A stretch of DNA of 64,000 nucleotides, taken from NCBI GenBank assembly GCA_016647705.1, contig CM028336.1:14702880-14766879 (forward strand). The letters run 5' to 3'. The DNA comes from Eucommia ulmoides (Eukaryota; Streptophyta; Magnoliopsida; Garryales; Eucommiaceae). Position 1 is the stretch's first letter. Each line of letters starts with the position of its first letter. The notes beneath the pieces are model-generated. The model saw only the letters and a list, made by a program, of their open reading frames with translations, ran no database searches and was not told where the DNA came from. Made by a program: the position numbers and the translations under genes. Below, in pieces: positions 61,485 through 64,000 of the stretch.

Positions 61485-61853
61485 ACATCCTCGAGCAAAA
61501 CACCCACGCAATAAAATAAACTACCACAATTATTAACGAATTGAATTACTAAAAACAAAAAACACAAACGAACTAAAAAAAAATAACAACCTGTAAGTTT
61601 TGAAATTCATCTAACAACCAAAAAGTTTTCCCTCATCAGCCCCCAATTATATCGATTTCAAGAGTAAAACGCACCATATGGTGTTCTAAAATTTCAACAT
61701 TCAATAACAGTAAGTGTCATTCTAGATCATGTTCAAGTGTGTGTGCAAAAACTCAATCATATAACCATCCACAGAACGGATTGGATCATCCACCAACAGA
61801 GTTCATGACCAAAACCAAAAAGGTATAGGAAATCCATATGCCTGAATGGGTTA
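61485..61853. other. Tat 3' region continued
   Basis: AT-rich, with no complete frame. It probably continues the sequence left of copy C, since joining CACACT to ACATCCTCGAGC keeps the antisense frame open locally. No 3' LTR of the Tat element is visible. Confidence 0.4.
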
Positions 61854-64000
61854 TGTTGGCCCAGTGAGCTACCCAAGAGGGGGTGAATTGGGTAGTATTA
61901 AAAATTATCAGAATATAAGACTTCAAAAAAAAAAAAAAATTAATTTTATCCTAAAATTAATTATTATCTTTATAACAACGGATATATGTTATCAACTAGG
62001 TGCACACCCAAACAACAAAATATAAATAATATACAGAAACAAAGCAGAACACCAAGATATATCCTGGTTCACCAAGCTACTCTTGGCTAATCCAGTCTTT
62101 CGAACCCCACGGAAATTCACACCCACTAATCACTAAGATTCCTTTAAATAGATAGGAACCAAACCTTTACAAAAATGATTATTTTTGCAGGCTCAGAATC
62201 AACCTTCACAAATTCTTTTTCTCAGACTTAGGAATAACCTTTACTTTTTTCCAAGCTCAAGAATAACCTCATATTTTTCTAGGTTCAAGACTAACCTAAT
62301 TCTATTACAGGGAGAATCACAACCTAACTATTTTTATACCTTAGGATCAAGAATTAAACCTCACAATCACTCCAAATATCATTTTTTCAAGTAAGGATGG
62401 AATATTTATAATTCACTAACAATTTATCCTAATCAAAAAGAATAACACCTAAGCTCTTTTCAACAGAAAAATAGTAACCTAACCTTTTTGTACTCTAGGT
62501 AAAGATCAAATCTCAATCTCTTTACAGGAAGAAGTTGAAACCTAAAGCTACCCCTGATTAGATATTCCCAATAATATCTAATCCGCACACAATTCACCAA
62601 TTACGAAATTGATAAGCTTTTTTCCACTCAGAGCTTCTACTACCCCAGATTAATTAATACTCAATTGATTTCCCGATACTAGTGATAGAAATAAAATGAG
62701 AAAACAAAATCTTATTATAATAAAGAATACGGGTAGCACAATTAAACATGTAATCAGATTAACACACAATTTGTTTTTAAAAGATTTTTATGCTTTTAAA
62801 GTTCAAAAACGATTTCTCAAAAAGATCAATTCACCAAGAAAATAATAATAATAAAATACTCAATTAAAGAATAAGTTTTAAATGATTTCACAAGGAAAAC
62901 ACCAATGGATTGCAAAATAGATTGCTAGACAGTTCAGATTGGTGACGCCAAATAAATTAGTGTTTTAACTCAAGAACCTTAACTTCAGAATAATCTCATA
63001 ATATTTTTCAGTATAATATCAGAATGATAACTCTCAGAAAGTTCAGGAACAAAATAGTTCCTAATATTAATGTATTAACATATGAAATCCGCAAGTTTAT
63101 TTAAAGCCACTTGAAACAAGTCCTATAATGGTTAGTTTCCACAAAATATGTTATTTTAAATCACGTATAGACCACATATATTGATTCATTTCAATCCTGG
63201 TATATTTCACTTAATAATATAACTTCTAAAACTCTCAATTTAGTCCCCAAAATAATTTGATCTTAATCAATGAAAGTATAAAAAGAATTATATTTAAATA
63301 TATGGACTAAATCGTAAGATAAAAATAAAATCCCATAAATCTCTCTCATATTTTAGGCCCAAAATATTCTCCACCAAAATAACAATATTTAAACTCAAAA
63401 TCCGTAGGTTTAAATATAGGAATTTCAAAGATATATTGTAATGGCAACTTTTCAAATACTATGTCATTAAATAACATCTCAAGACCCCATACATCATATA
63501 TGTTCAAAATAGATCTTTTTCATTTAAAAATATTCTTGGGAAATTTCATTTTGGTCCTTAAACATTTCTAAATAAAAATTCATCAAAATAGAAAGTATTA
63601 AAGCACTTTAATTAAAATAAAATTTAATTAAATAGATCAAATTAACAAGGATAATAGAATAGATAGATCATATCTCAATTAAGTTTAGATCCCTAAGATA
63701 TCTCTCATATCCTAACCATAAAACAGCTAGTATTTGAATAAATCCCGAAATTCCATAAATCCTGAAACTGACCATCGGTTGATCGGCCAATACCTATCGG
63801 TCGACCGCCCAATTCAGGATGTAGCCCAAGCTAAAATTGTTTCACCATTAGTCGACTTACCTGTCGACCGGACGATCCAGAGACTTTCACAAGTCGACCT
63901 ATCTGTCGACCGGAAGATCTAGAGAATTCATCCTCTAAGCACAGGTCGACTTACCTGTCGACCGACCATTGTTGGAACACCTCTCCTTAATTCATTTTCA
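61854..64000 (+). mobile_element. Second copy of the 2.34 kb LTR family, cut by window end
   Basis: It starts TGTTGGCCCAGTGAGC and follows 3885-6225 landmark by landmark: CACACCCAAACAACAAAAT, CCTGGTTCACCAAGCTACTC, CAATAATATCTAATCCGCAC, AGTTCAAAAACGATTTC, GTTGGAACACC near 63972. About 190 bp are missing beyond the edge. Whether it is solo or the LTR of a full element cannot be seen. Confidence 0.87.
63765..63975. repeat. GTCGAC-palindrome array, second copy
   Basis: Arms such as ATCGGTCGACCGCC, AGTCGACTTACCTGTCGACC, AAGTCGACCTATCTGTCGAC and CTTACCTGTCGACCGACC repeat with about 50 bp spacing. This is the counterpart of 5450-5790, with different spacer sequences. Confidence 0.82.

Noticed and set aside
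1-64000. tRNA, rRNA, CRISPR arrays, bacterial operons, endogenous pararetrovirus
   Set aside because: No clover-leaf gene with A/B boxes, no rRNA core, no regular repeat-spacer array and no viral coat/movement motif was recognised on either strand; the reverse transcriptases present are Copia, Gypsy and LINE types.

Overview
The window is nuclear DNA from a flowering plant, most likely a eudicot. The evidence is AT-rich spacers, GT-AG introns, plant-type Copia and Ty3/Gypsy retrotransposons, a plant L1-type LINE remnant, and a host gene for a dicot-type (SUT1/SUC2-like) sucrose/H+ symporter. I cannot name the species. Most of the 64 kb is transposable elements nested in one another; only two host genes could be supported.

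Host genes. (1) At the left edge, a five-exon model on the minus strand (71-1919) reads through with consistent phase-2 junctions and gives about 244 residues with an organelle-targeting-like N terminus. I do not recognise its family. (2) The main gene is a minus-strand sucrose transporter running from ATG 34422 to stop 19787. It has five exons (33958-34422, 33014-33829, 32135-32198, 23059-23102, 19787-19966) that join in frame to 522 codons plus a stop with no lesion. Its coding sequence is spread over 14.6 kb because intron 3 (about 9.0 kb) and intron 4 (about 3.1 kb) are filled with transposon DNA.

Region by region. 1-1.9 kb: unknown gene. 1.9-3.3 kb: AT-rich spacer. 3.3-12.9 kb: decayed Copia element with both LTRs and a 2.34 kb solo LTR of another family inserted in its 5' LTR. 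12.9-14.0 kb: LTR-like debris. 14.0-19.5 kb: a Copia element with about 200 bp LTRs, apparently inserted in a small terminal-inverted-repeat element just downstream of the transporter. 19.8-34.4 kb: transporter. Its intron 3 holds two GC-rich MITE copies and a third Copia element, whose pol is split by an inverted solo LTR related to its own LTR. 34.9-36.4 kb: remains of a LINE and of a Copia gag. 36.4-61.8 kb: a Ty3/Gypsy Tat-lineage element (LTR end and PBS at 36.97 kb; RT, RNase H and integrase at 53.8-57.9 kb; 3' tandem repeats; antisense ORF at 59 kb). It is split by a 16.6 kb Ogre-like relic with LTRs of about 2.7 kb and no recognisable pol (37.2-53.7 kb). Both are further hit by four copies of a 1.4 kb LTR family. 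61.9-64 kb: a second copy of the 2.34 kb LTR family, cut by the window edge.

Most notable: the intact transporter hidden behind transposon-filled introns with 64 and 44 nt exons; two unrelated LTR families that each carry arrays of short perfect palindromes (CACCGC/GCGGTG and GTCGAC cores); a head-to-head pair of LTRs separated by 32 bp; and an antisense ORF plus tandem repeats downstream of the Tat pol. Everything here was read by eye. Element boundaries are firm where a target-site duplication is given and approximate elsewhere.
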